A stretch of DNA of 64,000 bases from Echiichthys vipera (GCA_963691815.1 OY829649.1:846001-910000), one strand, 5' to 3'. Shown: positions 21,801 to 34,075, counted from the first letter of the stretch. Numbers and translations: made by a program. The notes: a model not told the origin generated them from the letters alone.

Positions 21801-23880
21801 GAGTAAAGATGGCGCCGCAGATGGCTGCCTCGATTTGTTGGTGCGCTTTGTTTTGTCTTGTTTTGTTTGTAAACAGTGTTTTTTGTCTGGATTCACGGCT
21901 GTCTTTCACCAGAGAACAGCTCATGAACATTCGGGTAACAACTCCGCGGGATATGTTTCCCGAATTTCTGGCTCCCACATCGGTTCTGGTGAACTTTTTA
22001 GTCCAAGGTGCCCTCGCCTTTGCAACTTCACGCCGTCGCAGGGGGAAACGAGCCAGTGCGCTCGTGCGCCTTCGCCAGAGGGGAAGACGCACGCCGCTAC
22101 CTGGAATATTTCTCTCTAACGTGCGCTCACTGGGCAATAAAATGGACGAACTTCAGCTTCTGAGAGACAAGGACTTTAATTCATCCTCTGTTTTGTGCTT
22201 CACCGAGTCATGACTGTGTGAGAACATCCCGGACTCTGTGCTACAGCTGGATGGATTCCAGCTTCACAGAGCGGACCGTGATACGCTGCTCTCTGGCAAA
22301 ACAAAGGGTGGAGGTATTTGTTTCTACATCAACAGCGGCTGGTGCAACGACGTAACGGTGATACAACGGCACTGTTCTCCCCTCCTGGAAACTTTTATTA
22401 TTAATTTCAAACCATTCTACTCCCCATGTGAGTTTGCTTCCTTCATTCTGGTCGGTGTTTACATTCCACCGGAGGCCAACGTGCAGGACGCACAGCGCGC
22501 GCTCGACGACCAGATACTAGAAGTGGAGCGGACCAACCCGGACTCCTTAGTTATTGTCCTCGGGGATTTTAACAAAGGTAACCTCAGTCACGAATTGCCC
22601 AAATACAGACAGTTTATTAAATGTGGAAAAAACAGGAACCACTGGGTTAAACGACTACAGACCTGTCGCCCTGACCTCTGTGGTCATGAAATCCTTTGAG
22701 CGCCTGGTTTTGTCCCACCTCAAATCCATCACAGACTCACTCCTGGACCCCCTGCAGTTTGCCTACAGAGCCAACAGGTCTGTAGACGATGCTGTTAACA
22801 TGGCTACACACATCATCCTCCAGCATCTGGACTCTGCAGGATCCTACGTCAGGATCCTGTTTGTGGGATTCAGCTCTGCATTCAACACAATCATCCCGGC
22901 TCGTCTGCAGGACAAGCTTTCTCGACTCAACGTGCCAGACTCCACCTGCAGGTGGATCACCGACTTCCTGACGGACAGGAAGCAGCACGCTGGGAAGCCT
23001 CACCTCGGACTCCAGGACGATCAGCACCGGCTCTCCGCAGGGCTGTGTTCTTTCTCCCCTGCTCTTCTCCCTGTACACTAACAACTGCACCCCCAGTCAC
23101 CAGTCCGTCAAGCTCCTTAAGTTCGCGGATGACACCACCCTCATTGAACTCATCTCTGGTGGGGATGAGTCTGCCTACAGATGGTAGATCGACCAACTGG
23201 TGACTTGGTGCAGGGAGAACAACCTGGAGCTAAATGCTTCAAAAACAGTGGAGATGACTATAGACTTCAGGAAGAGCACAGCCCCCCCCCCCCCCCTCCC
23301 CCATCATCCTGTGTGACTCTCCAGTGGACACTGTGGAGTCCTTCCGCTTCTTGGGAACCATCATCTCCAGGACCTCAGGTGGGAGCCAAACATCAGCTCC
23401 CTCATCAAGAAGGCTCAGCAGAGGACGTACTTCCTGAGGCAGCTGAAGAAGTTCAATCTACCACGGACAATGCTGGTCCACTTCTACACTGCCATCATCG
23501 AGTCCAACCAAAACCTCCCGCCACAAGAACAGTTTCTTCACCTCTGCCATCAGGCTTTGGAATTCTGTTAAAGACACTTAACTGTCATTCGTTATATTAA
23601 CGACACCTGGAACTCATACGTTATATTAACGTACCCAAATCACAGGTGTTATATTAACACCCCCCCCCCCCCCCCCTTTTTCACTGGACACTTTAATTTG
23701 CACACTACCACCTGCACTGGTCATACAAATACAGTCACTTATATTTCATGTATATAATTCAATGCCATATGTTTAGTCTTGCTTGTGTTCATGTTTATAT
23801 TTATGTAGGCACTGTCAAATCAAGTCAAATTCCTTGCAATGAAAATTGTCTTGCAATAAACCTGATTCTGATTTTGATTC
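21801..23880 (+). pseudogene. Inner LINE (Rex1/Babar-like), internally deleted
   Basis: Starts just before ATGGCGCCGCAGATGGCTGC, with a signal-like hydrophobic leader (WCALFCLVLFVNSVFCL). Then FLSNVRSLGNKMDELQLL (endonuclease start), CFTES followed by TGA, GGGICFYINSGWCNDVT, ILVGVYIPPEANVQD and VIVLGDFNKGNLSHELPKY. A deletion joins the endonuclease at about 22640 to RT DYRPVALTSVVMKSFERLVL. RT continues with QFAYRANRSVDDAVNMATH, LLKFADDTTLIEL (about 23115, catalytic FADD kept) and FRFLGTIIS. Its 3' end is AATAAACCTGATTCTGATT. TGAAGAA at 21794-21800 and 23881-23887 is a 7-bp target duplication. Poly-C runs lie at 23282 and 23659. Confidence 0.82.
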
Positions 23881-24156
23881 TGAAGAACACCAACAATACA
23901 TCCTCACTTTTTGAAAAAAAAACAAACCGCTTCAAAAACAATTTAGTTCCCTCTGCAATTATCATTTTAAACTCTGAATGATGGAATACAGATAAGCATG
24001 GACCTTATCTATTACGTAATGTGTCTTTCTGTATGTATATCTATGTGATATGTTTAATATTTGATGTGATGTTGGAACCTGTACCAAGCTGTACTGATAA
24101 CAAATTCCACCAGCCTAGCTGTGTGGTCATTAAAAAAATAAATCAATCAATCAATC
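23881..24156 (+). pseudogene. Middle LINE, 3' end
   Basis: KKTNRFKNNLVPSAIIILNS then TGA near 23980 is the typical C-terminus of this LINE group. A 3' UTR follows, ending in (AATC)n at 24139-24158. A deletion removed most of its RT between 21793 and 23888. Confidence 0.72.
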
Positions 24157-25462
24157 AACAGGTTGAAAACCTGGGCAGAACTCAGTGGGAGGAGTTATTT
24201 TCTGACCATTGGTAGTTATCAATCGGATCGAGTGGCTATGACATGTGGAGTTACTCAGGGGTCAGTCCTCAGACCCCTTCTTACTGTATATATGCTGCCT
24301 TTGGGTCAAATTCTGCAGAATTCTAATGTCAACTATCATAGTTATGCAGATGACATGCAGATGGCACACATATATTTCTTGCACTGTCTCCAGATGACTG
24401 CAGTCCAATTGAGTCATTATGTCACTGTTTAGAGCAAGTCGGAAATTGGATGAACCAAAATTTCCTTCAGTTAAATCAGGAAAAAAATGGCAATAAAGGG
24501 AAGAGGGTTGCTGTCAGTAAACACCTTGAGCCACTGTCTTTAGAAACTAAAGACCAAGTACGAAACCTTGGCGTGCTGATAGACTCAGATCTGACCTTCA
24601 ACACCCATATCAAATCAGTCACCAAATCAGCCTTTTATCAACTTAAGAACATATCCAGAATTAAGGGTTTATGTCCCAAACTGATCAAGAGAAGCTTATT
24701 CATGCCTTCATCTCCAATAGAATTGACTACTGTTACAGTCTGGACAACCTCAAAAAAGTATCAAACAGCTGCAGCGAATTCAGAAAGCTGCAGCGAATTC
24801 AGAAAGCTGCAGCGAACTCAGAACACTGCAGCGTGAGTTAAAACCAGAACAAAGAGATCAGATCATGTCACCCCAGTTCTTAAGACCTTACATTGACTCC
24901 CGGTCAGCTACAGAATAGATTTTAAAGTTATGCTACTGGTTTACAAACCACTACATGGTTTTGGTGCAGAATACATAAATGACATGACATGTTAGAGTAT
25001 AAACCCAGTAGAGCTCTGAGATCTACTTACTCAGGTCAGATAGTGGAGCACAGAGTTGAAACTAGACATGGTGAAGCCGCATTTAGCTGTTATGCTGCAC
25101 AAAACTGGAACAAACTACCAGCAGAACTGAAATCAGCCCTGACTGTGAGCACTTTTAAATCCAGGTTAAGAACATTTCTCATTTCATGTGATTATAGCTG
25201 ATCTCTTTTTAATAACTTTAAACAGTATCTATTTTCTTTTATTCTTCTTTGCTCCTGCTGTTAACTGTGCTTTTTATATTATGCTGTTTTTTAAAAAATG
25301 TTTTGTCTATGTCAATCTCTTGCCTTGCCTTGAGTCATAGTGTTTACTTTACTCTGTAAAGTGTCCTGAGATGAATTTTGTTCATGATGATTGGCACTAT
25401 AAATAAAATTGAATTGAATTGAATTGAATTGAATTGAAATGAAATGAAATTGAATTGAATTA
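24157..25462 (+). pseudogene. Outer L2-like LINE, RT 3' part and tail
   Basis: RT continues with MTCGVTQGSVLRPLL, YMLPLGQILQNSNVNYHSYA then DDMQM (catalytic YADD), RNLGVLIDSDLTFNTHIKSV and NWNKLPAELKSALTVSTFKS. The 3' UTR has AAAGTGTCCTGAGATGAATT and GAATT repeats. A 19-bp unit repeats three times at 24769-24825 and breaks the frame. Together with 19870-20164 this forms one 5'-truncated element. Confidence 0.82.
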
Positions 25463-26260
25463 AAATGTGCCTTGCCTAGGAGTAGTTATCTAGTAGTTAA
25501 TAGAGCAGTTTCTCATTGACCCCTATGTTAAATAGGTTGTTTTTCACAGCATAATTTAACCTTTTTAAGGCCTGGTACAAAAATACATTCTAGTCTGTAT
25601 GTTTAGGTCATATCTCCATAACAACACTGAGGGGGGTGAATGTTTTTGTACCAGGCTAGTTTTTATTTTATAGGAGGTTAAAGCCCATGAATAATTAGGG
25701 GTGCGGCCTCTTGAGTGGCAGTTAGCCTCTGGCCCTCACTTCGCCTCATAGGCTAGTTGTCAGGATTAGCATGCTAACTCCGTCATCTCGAACTGGACTG
25801 CGGTCATTCGTGTGATGGTGTTACCATAAGAAACAAGATGGTTTGCTCTTCGATCGACTGTACAAACAGATGTTTTAGGAGCACACTGTGTTAACATTAG
25901 CTATGTTATGCTAATTAAATAGCCGCACTTGCACCATGACTTGCAATATAGCCTACTATCGATGGCACATACACTAGATGCTAATCTGGAGCACCTGGAG
26001 GATTCGGGCTGTGTGAGGGTCGGTGTTTTAGTCAATGGGCATGGCACTGTGTTCAATATCAGTTTAAATCATATAGCTATAGCTAGAGACACGGAGTATG
26101 GTGTTTGTTATATTTTAAAAAGACTCCAATTCCTTCCCGGTCCAGGAAAATAATCTCAACACTGGTAGAGAATATTCCCTGGCGGTGGAGCTAATGTGGC
26201 TAATCCAGTATACTCAGCCAGACAGATATATTTCCCTCAAGTTGAGTAAGTTATGAGTCG
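25463..26260. repeat. Unclassified repeat R2 (plus-oriented copy)
   Basis: Segments such as TAATTAGGGGTGCGGCCTCT, AAGAAACAAGATGG and GGTGGAGCTAATGTGGCTAA recur in reverse complement at 60060-60490. Part is also found at 42540-42750 in the reverse orientation. A hairpin, GCCTGGTACAAAAA with TTTTTGTACCAGGC, lies at about 25570-25660. No protein is encoded. Confidence 0.65.
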
Positions 26261-27372
26261 ATTACGAATCTTAGACGACAGGAATCGCAATTTTTACATG
26301 AATCAATTATTTTGCCCACCCCAGCAGGGTAAATTATGGTGGTAAATATGATCAACGATGAGTAGTGGTTATAACATCTGTGATACAATGAAATATATTA
26401 CTGATAAAGTTGTTTTTTTTTTGGTCAGAGATGTTCAGTGGCGAATGCTCTAAGACTGCAAGGGAAGCTGAGCTTCACCAAAAAAAAAAAGTGGTGAAAT
26501 ATTTACTGCTGTGTGTACATTTCACTCATATGCGCTAGAAAGCCTTTATCTTTGGTTCAGAATCAGCTACTTATCACAGGTAACCGGCGCAACCTCCTTC
26601 TCATTCATCCCCACAGCGCCACAGTGCTGCTCTTTACTGCAGTCAATTAAGTTCAAAGTGTTAATGAACTATGGGTAGCCAGGCTTAAGGTTCTGTGCTA
26701 AGGAAGAAATGAAATTCTCTACACTTGGGTTCTCCATTGTGTTAAAATGGAAGGTGAGATTAAAACTTGTTGTCTAGTACAACATTGCAAATTATTTGGC
26801 TCTGGTGTTGCTTGGCAGTCACCTTGTGATGTGACTTGGGCAGTACACTAGTCAAAAACAACAACAGTTTCTCTGGTCTACACTATGGAGGTAGCTTGCT
26901 TCCTGCACGCGGAGGGGCAGCTACAGCAAATGTGGCGATTCTGGGTCCACAAATTCACAATAACTGAGATGCAGGGCAGTCAGCCAGGTGACTACTCAAG
27001 CTGAGACACATGGAAGTAACAGCTAGGTAGGTAACTTTATTTCACAGTGTGGCTCTATCTATCTATACAGGTTGAAATCAAAGAGGCAGTTCCAACAAGG
27101 TTCACTCTCTCTCTGGTTCATAGGGCCGGGGGCACGCTATGAGTTATGGGAAAGGAGCACTTAATTTAGCAACAACTTATGACAAGATTCATTAGATTGC
27201 ATTGAATATGTGATATTCAAATGCTAAACCAACCTTGAAAAGCAGGCAAAAATAGCAAAATCTTAGGGGTAACTATAAGGCTTTCAGAGGTTATTAATAT
27301 TCTCAAATCGCTTTAGCTAAATTTATGAATTATTGCCAACAGTACTTAGTCTCAGATGGGGCGTCAATTAAA
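26261..27372. other. Intronic sequence without recognised feature
   Basis: Short frames only. The A11 run at 26482 and the T9 run at 26411 are low complexity. Confidence 0.4.
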
Positions 27373-27928
27373 TGTAGGTACTCTAGGTCAATTGGATCAA
27401 AAGTGTGACTATCAAATCAAATACTTGATAAAGAAAAAATTATAAAAATTAATAACTTTAATCTATTAAAAACCTCCCATGGAGAACCAATCAAAAGTAG
27501 GGCCTTGACTCACGTTCAAATCATGAGATTGACTGGTCTCAATAAACTTATCGTTATTCAAGTAAATATTAGCTGTCACCTGTAATTATCAAAGATAATA
27601 ATAAAAATGACTATAGTTAAACCAGAGTTCCCTAGGGGGGCACCACCGTCACAGATGGAGTGACAACTAATATAAAAGTCTCATTAAATATATTAAAGCA
27701 CTAATTAAGGATTGAACACCGATACATGATATAGTTTACTCAGTTGAAGGATTTTAAAGTTGTTTTCTTAGAAGAGGTTGGCACATTCATCTTTGTGTAA
27801 TATTAAATAAAAAGACATATGGTAAACGCAAACACTTATTAACAAAAGAATAAATGCACAAACAAAACACAATAAACTAACTAAAGCTAAGTCAACTTTC
27901 TTGATTTAAGAAGGTCTAAATTCAGGTT
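27373..27928. repeat. Repeat R1, copy 2, left part
   Basis: Aligns with 15035-15250 and 15633-15920. It ends with CTAAATTCAGGTT (27916-27928), the left target duplication of the PLE dimer. Confidence 0.75.
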
Positions 27929-29072
27929 GGGGCTTGTGAATGTTCTCATTCGTCCAGGTCATCGTTATCCGCAAAGCAATTTCAGTCAAAAACAACTGGA
28001 CTGGTTGTTTGTCTAGGAAGACGTTTCACCTCTCATCCAAGAGGCTTCATCAGTTCATGTACGCATCTGACCAGGCTGGGACTGGTCCAACTAACTGGTG
28101 TGGAGATCCAGGTATTTAACCTCTCACAAGGCTGATGATGTCACTGACACCCTTTGTGCTCCAAGTGCCCACGCCCGTCGTTAGAGTGACAGTCGTTGGT
28201 GGGCAGTTGGTTTCGACTTCGTTAGTGCTCTATTGAGTCTGAACGACAGTCGTTGGGGTCACCCGGGCCATGTGTGAACAGTTGTCCTTTGAGGTTAGAT
28301 TGTTGAATCTCCTGGGAAGGGATGAAAGGGCGGCATTGTAAATTGGAGATAAGTGGTGTCTCAGACCCCCTCCTCTGTTTAGCGATGGTTTCTCCACTTT
28401 TACATAGATGGCTTCTTTAGTTTCTAAAGAAAAAGAAGTAAAGATCTTTACATTGGAGAAACTAAACAACCACTGCATAAACGCATGGCCCAACACAGGA
28501 GAGCTAACTCCTCAGGCCTGGACTCCGCTGTCCACTTACACCTCAAGGAGAAAGCCCACTCCTTTGATGACAGCAATGTCAAAATCTTGGACAGAGAGGA
28601 CAGATGGTTTGAAAGAGGAGTAAAAGAAGCCATCTATGTAAAAGTGGAGAAACCATCGCTAAACAGAGGAGGGGGTCTGAGACACCACTTATCTCCAATT
28701 TACAATGCCGCCCTTTCATCCCTTCCCAGGAGATTCAACAATCTAACCTCAAAGGACAACTGTTCACACATGGCCCGGGTGACCCCAACGACTGTCGTTC
28801 AGACTCAATAGAGCACTAACGAAGTCGAAACCAACTGCCCACCAACGACTGTCACTCTAACGACGGGCGTGGGCACTTGGAGCACAAAGGGTGTCAGTGA
28901 CATCATCGGCCTTGTGAGAGGTTAAATACCTGGATCTCCACACCAGTTAGTTGGACCAGTCCCAGCCTGGTCAGATGCGTACATGAACTGATGAAGCCTC
29001 TTGGATGAGAGGTGAAACGTCTTCCTAGACAAACAACCAGTCCAGTTGTTTTTGACTGAGATTGCTTTGCGG
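27929..29072. mobile_element. Inverted dimer of PLE 3' ends
   Basis: Left arm on the minus strand (about 28420 down to 27929) and right arm on the plus strand (about 28430 to 29072) are near-identical 3' ends of one PLE. The right arm encodes the GIY-YIG second motif, DLYIGETKQPLHKRMAQH (about 28444), and then, after a frameshift, HLHLKEKAHSFDDSNVK and EAIYVKVEKPSLNRGGG. The left arm starts further 3', at KEAIYVKVEKPS. CTAAATTCAGGTT at 27916-27928 and 29073-29085 is a perfect 13-bp target duplication around the whole pair, so it integrated as one event. Each arm holds the CTGATGA...GAAAC boxes (28023-28053 on minus; 28988-29018 on plus). Confidence 0.9.
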
Positions 29073-29315
29073 CTAAATTCAGGTTATTTTTTGTGTGGTC
29101 TGTTCCAAATGTTAGTGCATGCAATAACTGTGTGAAGATGTGCTAACAAAACATCCTCAACAGTCACACTTAATCAACATTAAACATCAGTCGTAAAACA
29201 AAGTTACAGTTCTATGTTTAGCTGTACATAAAGTCCCATAACATGTAATAATGTTGGTATTTAGTTACCAGTCCATGAGATGGGAAAGATAAGTTGCGTT
29301 GCTTTGATTCCAGTG
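29073..29315. repeat. Repeat R1, copy 2, right part
   Basis: Aligns with about 15940-16187 (GTTACCAGTCCATGAGATGG and following). Homology to copy 1 stops near 29315. Confidence 0.7.
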
Positions 29316-29589
29316 TCGGCCAACATACTTTTATTTATTTGTGTAGTCCTTTGTTTCTCTCCCCCCCCCCCCCCCACCGCCATACCGTACCTATGAGAGA
29401 TGGCGGGAATCATGTTGGGTTTTTTGTCTCTGTTCGGCATCATTTAAAGCAGACACACTCTGTAATGTTTTTTTTTGTGTACCTGTATGCAAAATTTAAT
29501 AAAACAATTTGTGAAAAAAACCCACATCAATTCATATAGACTAGTAGTATAAGTGAAGCTCACTAATCAATAATACAAAACACATAACT
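29316..29589. other. Low-complexity intronic stretch
   Basis: A poly-C run at 29361-29376 and T or A runs. No gene seen. Confidence 0.45.
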
Positions 29590-30890
29590 AATAATTCAAA
29601 TTCAATTCAATTTTATTTAAGGTGCCAAATCATAATAAAAGTTATCTCAGGACACTTTACAGAGTAGGTATAGACCACACTCTATGACTTATTTATGATT
29701 TACATAGACCTAACAATTCCCCCATTGAGTACGATGGCAACGAAAACCTTCCCTAAAACAGGCATGAACGTCGGACAGACCCAGCTCTGTGGAGGATGGC
29801 CATCTGTCTTGACCGCTTGGGGAGGAAGAAAGGGAGAGAGAAAGAGAGAAATGACGGACAGATGAACAGAGAGAGACAAAGACAGACAGACGGACACACT
29901 TCAAGAGATCAAAGCAACCACAAAAGTAACAGTGACTATAGTGATAGGTAATGCAATGTGAATATGACTTACAAGTTATGGCCGGTAATACAGCAGAAGA
30001 GCAAGAAACAGGCACAGCTAGAGTGACAGAACATGGCAATGATAATAATTATGGTGGCAAACATTGAGTTGCGTAAGTTACATGCATTGATGAGACATGA
30101 ATGATACAGACAGACAGGATAAAAACTCTGAATATCAGCAACAGGATTATCCCCCGGCAGACTAGGCCTATAGCAGCATCATTAAGCATGACAAAATCAG
30201 CTTAAAAAAATAACAACATAGCTAAGGACTCGTAAGCCCTGCTGTAAGCTTTATCAAAGAGGAAAGTTTTAAGTTTACTCTAAATATGGGGACAGTGTCT
30301 GTCCCCCGAATAACACTTGGGAGTCGGTTCCATAGGAGAGGAGCTTGGTAGCTAAAGGCTCTGGCTCTCGTTCTACTTTTGGAGACTCTAGGAACGATAA
30401 GTAGCACTGCATTCTCAGGGCGCAGTAATACGGTACTATGAGCTCTTTAAGATACGACGAAGCCTGATCAATAAGAGCTTTGTAGGTAAGGAGAAGGATT
30501 TTAAATTATATTCTAGATTTTACAGGTAGCCAGTGCAAAGAAGCTAATGCAGGAGAAATATGTTCTCTTCGATTTGCTTTAGTTAGTACACGAGCTGCAG
30601 CATTTTGGACCAACTGGAGACTCTTAATAGACTTACTGGAGCAGCCTCATAATAAGGAGTTGTAATAGTCCAACCTAGAAGTAACAAATGCATGGAATAG
30701 TTTTTCAGCATCTTTCTGAGACACAATGTTCCTAATTTTGGCAAAATTACGCAGGGGAAAATATACATTCCTTGTCGTTAGTTTTATGTGAGAATCAAAG
30801 GACATATCCTGATCAAAAATAACATGCAAATTTCTTACTGTGGTGCTGGAGGACAACACAACATCATCCAGAGTAACAATATCTTTAGTC
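29590..30890 (-). pseudogene. L2-like LINE, 3' UTR and C-terminal RT
   Basis: The left edge is AATTCAATTCAATTTTATTT and the family 3' UTR. From about 30200 upward the minus strand encodes ARAFSYQAPLLWNRLPSVIR, SRLDYYNSLL and, near 30850, STTVRNLHVIFDQDMSFDSH. Frames are broken and the copy is 5'-truncated near 30890. With 35022-37115 it forms an inverted pair on either side of exon B. Confidence 0.8.
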
Positions 30891-31600
30891 CAGGGGCTTT
30901 AATAGAAAGAGTACGATACTCATGAGCATACTACTTCGTTTGTTCGGTTTGAGACGACTCATGTTTGGTGCTCGGGCATGGTCGTCGGGAACGTAAATAT
31001 TTCTACATCCGATCAGTCTCCCCCACAGGCAGAAATGGCGGCGTCCTAAGGGGAGCCTTCGCCACTGCAGCTTTCCACAGCAATAAATGGGTCGCCTTTT
31101 TTGGTCCGCGACCCGTTTTTTTTCTATGTCCATGGGTTAACCAGTATGTTATGTTAAGCATGCAAAGTGCACGGAGCATTGTAGCCATTTGCCTATAGGG
31201 AGCTCAAGGGCCAAGTCTCCCAGCTTCGCGGGTATTTGATGTGCGGAGACAGTTGCACTGAGATAGATACAAGAGAGGACAGCGGCCAAGAATTACTTTT
31301 TCACAAAGACTTCTTCTCAAAGGGCAAGTATATAACCTGCGGGCCTGAACCGCCATTAATGGAAAAGACCCGTGAACGTGAGTGACTGAGGGAAAGACAG
31401 AGCTGTTCTGTGTGTAAGTGAACAGAGGGGAGGGAGCTGTAACAAGCCTATCACAGAACGCAGAGACAGTCAGCTACCCAATGAGGATTTTCATACCATC
31501 CGAGCACAGATATTGACTCGTATTACTCGTATCATACTCATACTCATCCGTACCAGACACTTGTTTCAGCTGAGTATCCTGCTCATCTCTAAGTATTTAT
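30891..31600. repeat. Possible non-autonomous repeat
   Basis: GAGTACGATACTCATGAGC near 30907 and GACTCGTATTACTCGTATC near 31515 are roughly inverted, which suggests a degenerate terminal-repeat element. Low certainty; no coding content. Confidence 0.3.
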
Positions 31601-33902
31601 CCTATTTGCATGACGCCATGTAAATTCTGTCTCTACATGGTTGCGTGTTTACAAAAAAACGAAAAACAAAACAGAAACTTATCAAAGATCCTTTAATATT
31701 TAGTTTGAGAAGAGGATTCACGCTTACAAAAATACAACTAAAACAGAATTAAAGAAACTGGAATTCTTTATTTATTTTTGTTGTGATTTAAACCGAGAAT
31801 AGATTTAAATTTAACTTTGGACTGTAACCGCGTAACTGTAAATTGAGTTTGCAATGTGGCTCTGATTATTGCTTGTATACTTGTGATCCTTCTGTCTGGT
31901 GATTTTAACAAGTGGGTTTATGAATGTGTTAACACTGATTCATGTATCCATGTGGGGATTGGCCTTTATAAATCCTGGGGGAAACACTGTACGGAGTTTC
32001 TTGGCTGCAAGAGGTCATCCTCAAACTAAGACTTTGGCTATGGTGGCTAGGAGGTAGTATACAGTATATCACAGATGTATATATGAGGAATAAAAATTGT
32101 ATAATTCAATCATACCGTATATTATCATTGAGGATCGTATTTTAACACATTATCAAGATATATTAAGTCACTATCATCAAATGATTATTCTATTGTCTTG
32201 AAGTTAGTGTCACTGACAAATACTTCCACAGGATTATTAACCTGTGAAAGCCAACAGTATGTGTTACTGTGTTCATTTACTGTTGAATCCATACATTTGG
32301 TCTCTGGAATATCTATGCAAACCTATCATCTTCTTTTGGAACAAAGGAGAGGGTGTTTTCCCCACTTTAGGTTTGGAAAATGAATGCATCACATTATCCA
32401 GGTCCCACCTCAGAGCTGGACTTAAAGATAGCAAACCAAAGCAGTCTTTCCTCAAATGATTTTTCATGATCTTCTCACTTTTCCCTTCTTAGTCTTGTCT
32501 ATTGTACAGTCTTTTATTTTGTAACATCTATCTAGTTTATTTTTGTCTTTATATTTATAAGTAACTTGCTGCCTAACTTTGTTTCAACTAAGTTCAGTGT
32601 TTTATTTGATAAATAACATTTTATTAATCAGTCAAAAGTCGTTTTAAGTTAGTGCTCGTGTTTTGAGGACAAGCTTATTTTCATTCCAGCCAGAGAAATT
32701 AGGCTTTAGTCAACAGCGTGAAGTTACTCTTTTGAAGTTTTTATCAAAATCCAGTATTCACCAAGAGCTCGCAAAAAGAGACCAACTGACTCTCTTATTC
32801 CCCTAACTCAAAGCTGTCGAAGCTGAAGAATCCAGAAAGACTCTTTTTGGCTTAAAGCTGAAGATTTAGGGCTCACAACGAAAGTGACCCTTGACGCTGA
32901 ACATCTGTTGCCATGGTAAATCGTCCCCTATTGAGAGGCTGTCGAATGCTGCCCTATTGTCCAGGAAATCCTTGTTAAGGAAAAATCGACATACCTGTTG
33001 AGACTCAAAGAGAATGTATTTAAAAGGAACTGGGAAAAACGGAACATTTATATGAGACATGACACCAACTGTACGAATGCTAAGTGGAACAGTGGACTGA
33101 ACAGTAGTATCTCCAGACAGTTTGTTTGTGTTATTATTGTTACTCTAACTTGTACCTTGTTTGCTGTATTGTTTTTGCCTATATGCATGTGAAAATTTTA
33201 GTGAAAAAAGAATGTCCTTGATTTGTGACAGGAGCTGATGTGTGTGGACAGGCTTTTTCATTTACCTGAATGTGAAAGTGTGTCCGGATACATCAGCTGT
33301 GATGTATAAATAATGTCCAGGTGTGTACTTAACTTGCTATATGTTGTTACACTTATTTTACATATTGCATTTCTTGCATCCAGGTGCATCATATACACAT
33401 TAGGTAGGTGTATACTGCCTGCAGACACCATGATCACGTGTCCCATGGGACGTGATTATGAATATTAAGTAGCACGCAGTATAATTACATCAGACTGCAC
33501 AGTCCCATTATGTTTCACAGACATTTGTAGTTCTCTAATAAGGTAAAACATGTTGTTTATAATGCATTTCACTGAACTTTTACTATTCTTTGTATCATGC
33601 ATCAGGTACTTCATTCAGTACGTCTTTCTCGTCTTCAAAAAAGGCCTTATTAAGCCTTAAATATTATCTCCTCCTTAAGAGATAATTAACTACTACATGC
33701 GACTTACTATCTTCTACTTAGTAGATAATCTTAGATTTTGGCAAACATCGCCCGAAAAAATAAGTTTTTCACCTTGCCTTTCTGTAACATTCTGACATTG
33801 ATGGCATTGATTCCAGTGAGACAGAATCAAGGTGAATGATTCTGAGCAGAATCTGCCATCAATAATGGCTAGCATTCTTGTTGTTATACTTGTGTGTTCG
33901 TT

Positions 33903-33906
<4 letters not shown>
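31601..33906. other. Intronic sequence before exon B
   Basis: About 2.3 kb of AT-rich sequence with only short chance frames. No known element was recognised. Confidence 0.4.

Positions 33907-33951
<45 letters not shown>
33907..33951. repeat. (TG)n run 13 nt upstream of exon B
   Basis: About 22 TG units, followed by TATGTTTCCTGTAG, which supplies a very short pyrimidine tract and the acceptor. Confidence 0.95.
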
Positions 33952-33955
<4 letters not shown>

Positions 33956-33964
33956 TTCCTGTAG

Positions 33965-34075
33965 GCGTACCATATTTTTGGTACACCTCTCAGAGATGGA
34001 CGAGCGGCCCAAAGTTGGATTCAGGGGGCAAAACACAGCAGACAAAAACCTGGAGACCAAGTTCATAATCTGGAG
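33965..34075 (+). CDS. abca2: abca2 exon B (37 codons, GC donor)
   Basis: Encodes AYHIFGTPLRDGRAAQSW... and ends KPGDQVHNLE. Position and start match the ABCA2 segment VYHLLFG. Its 37 codons equal the number between the neighbouring exons in human ABCA2. The acceptor is CCTGTAG (33958-33964). The exon ends GAG at 34075, and the next bases are GCAAGTT, a GC donor with otherwise ideal consensus. The next GT, 4 nt further on, would break the frame. Phase is 0 at both ends, so skipping would keep the frame. The sequence is poorly conserved, as this loop region is between paralogues. It has no long reading frame of its own and was found by splice logic. Confidence 0.82.

Noticed and set aside
22737..23196. 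Antisense frames of 79-117 residues
   Set aside because: Shadows of the Rex1-like RT on the plus strand.
28408..28811. Two overlapping plus-strand frames considered as separate genes
   Set aside because: They are one frameshifted GIY-YIG tail of a PLE; the minus-strand frame 28230-28496 is its inverted copy.
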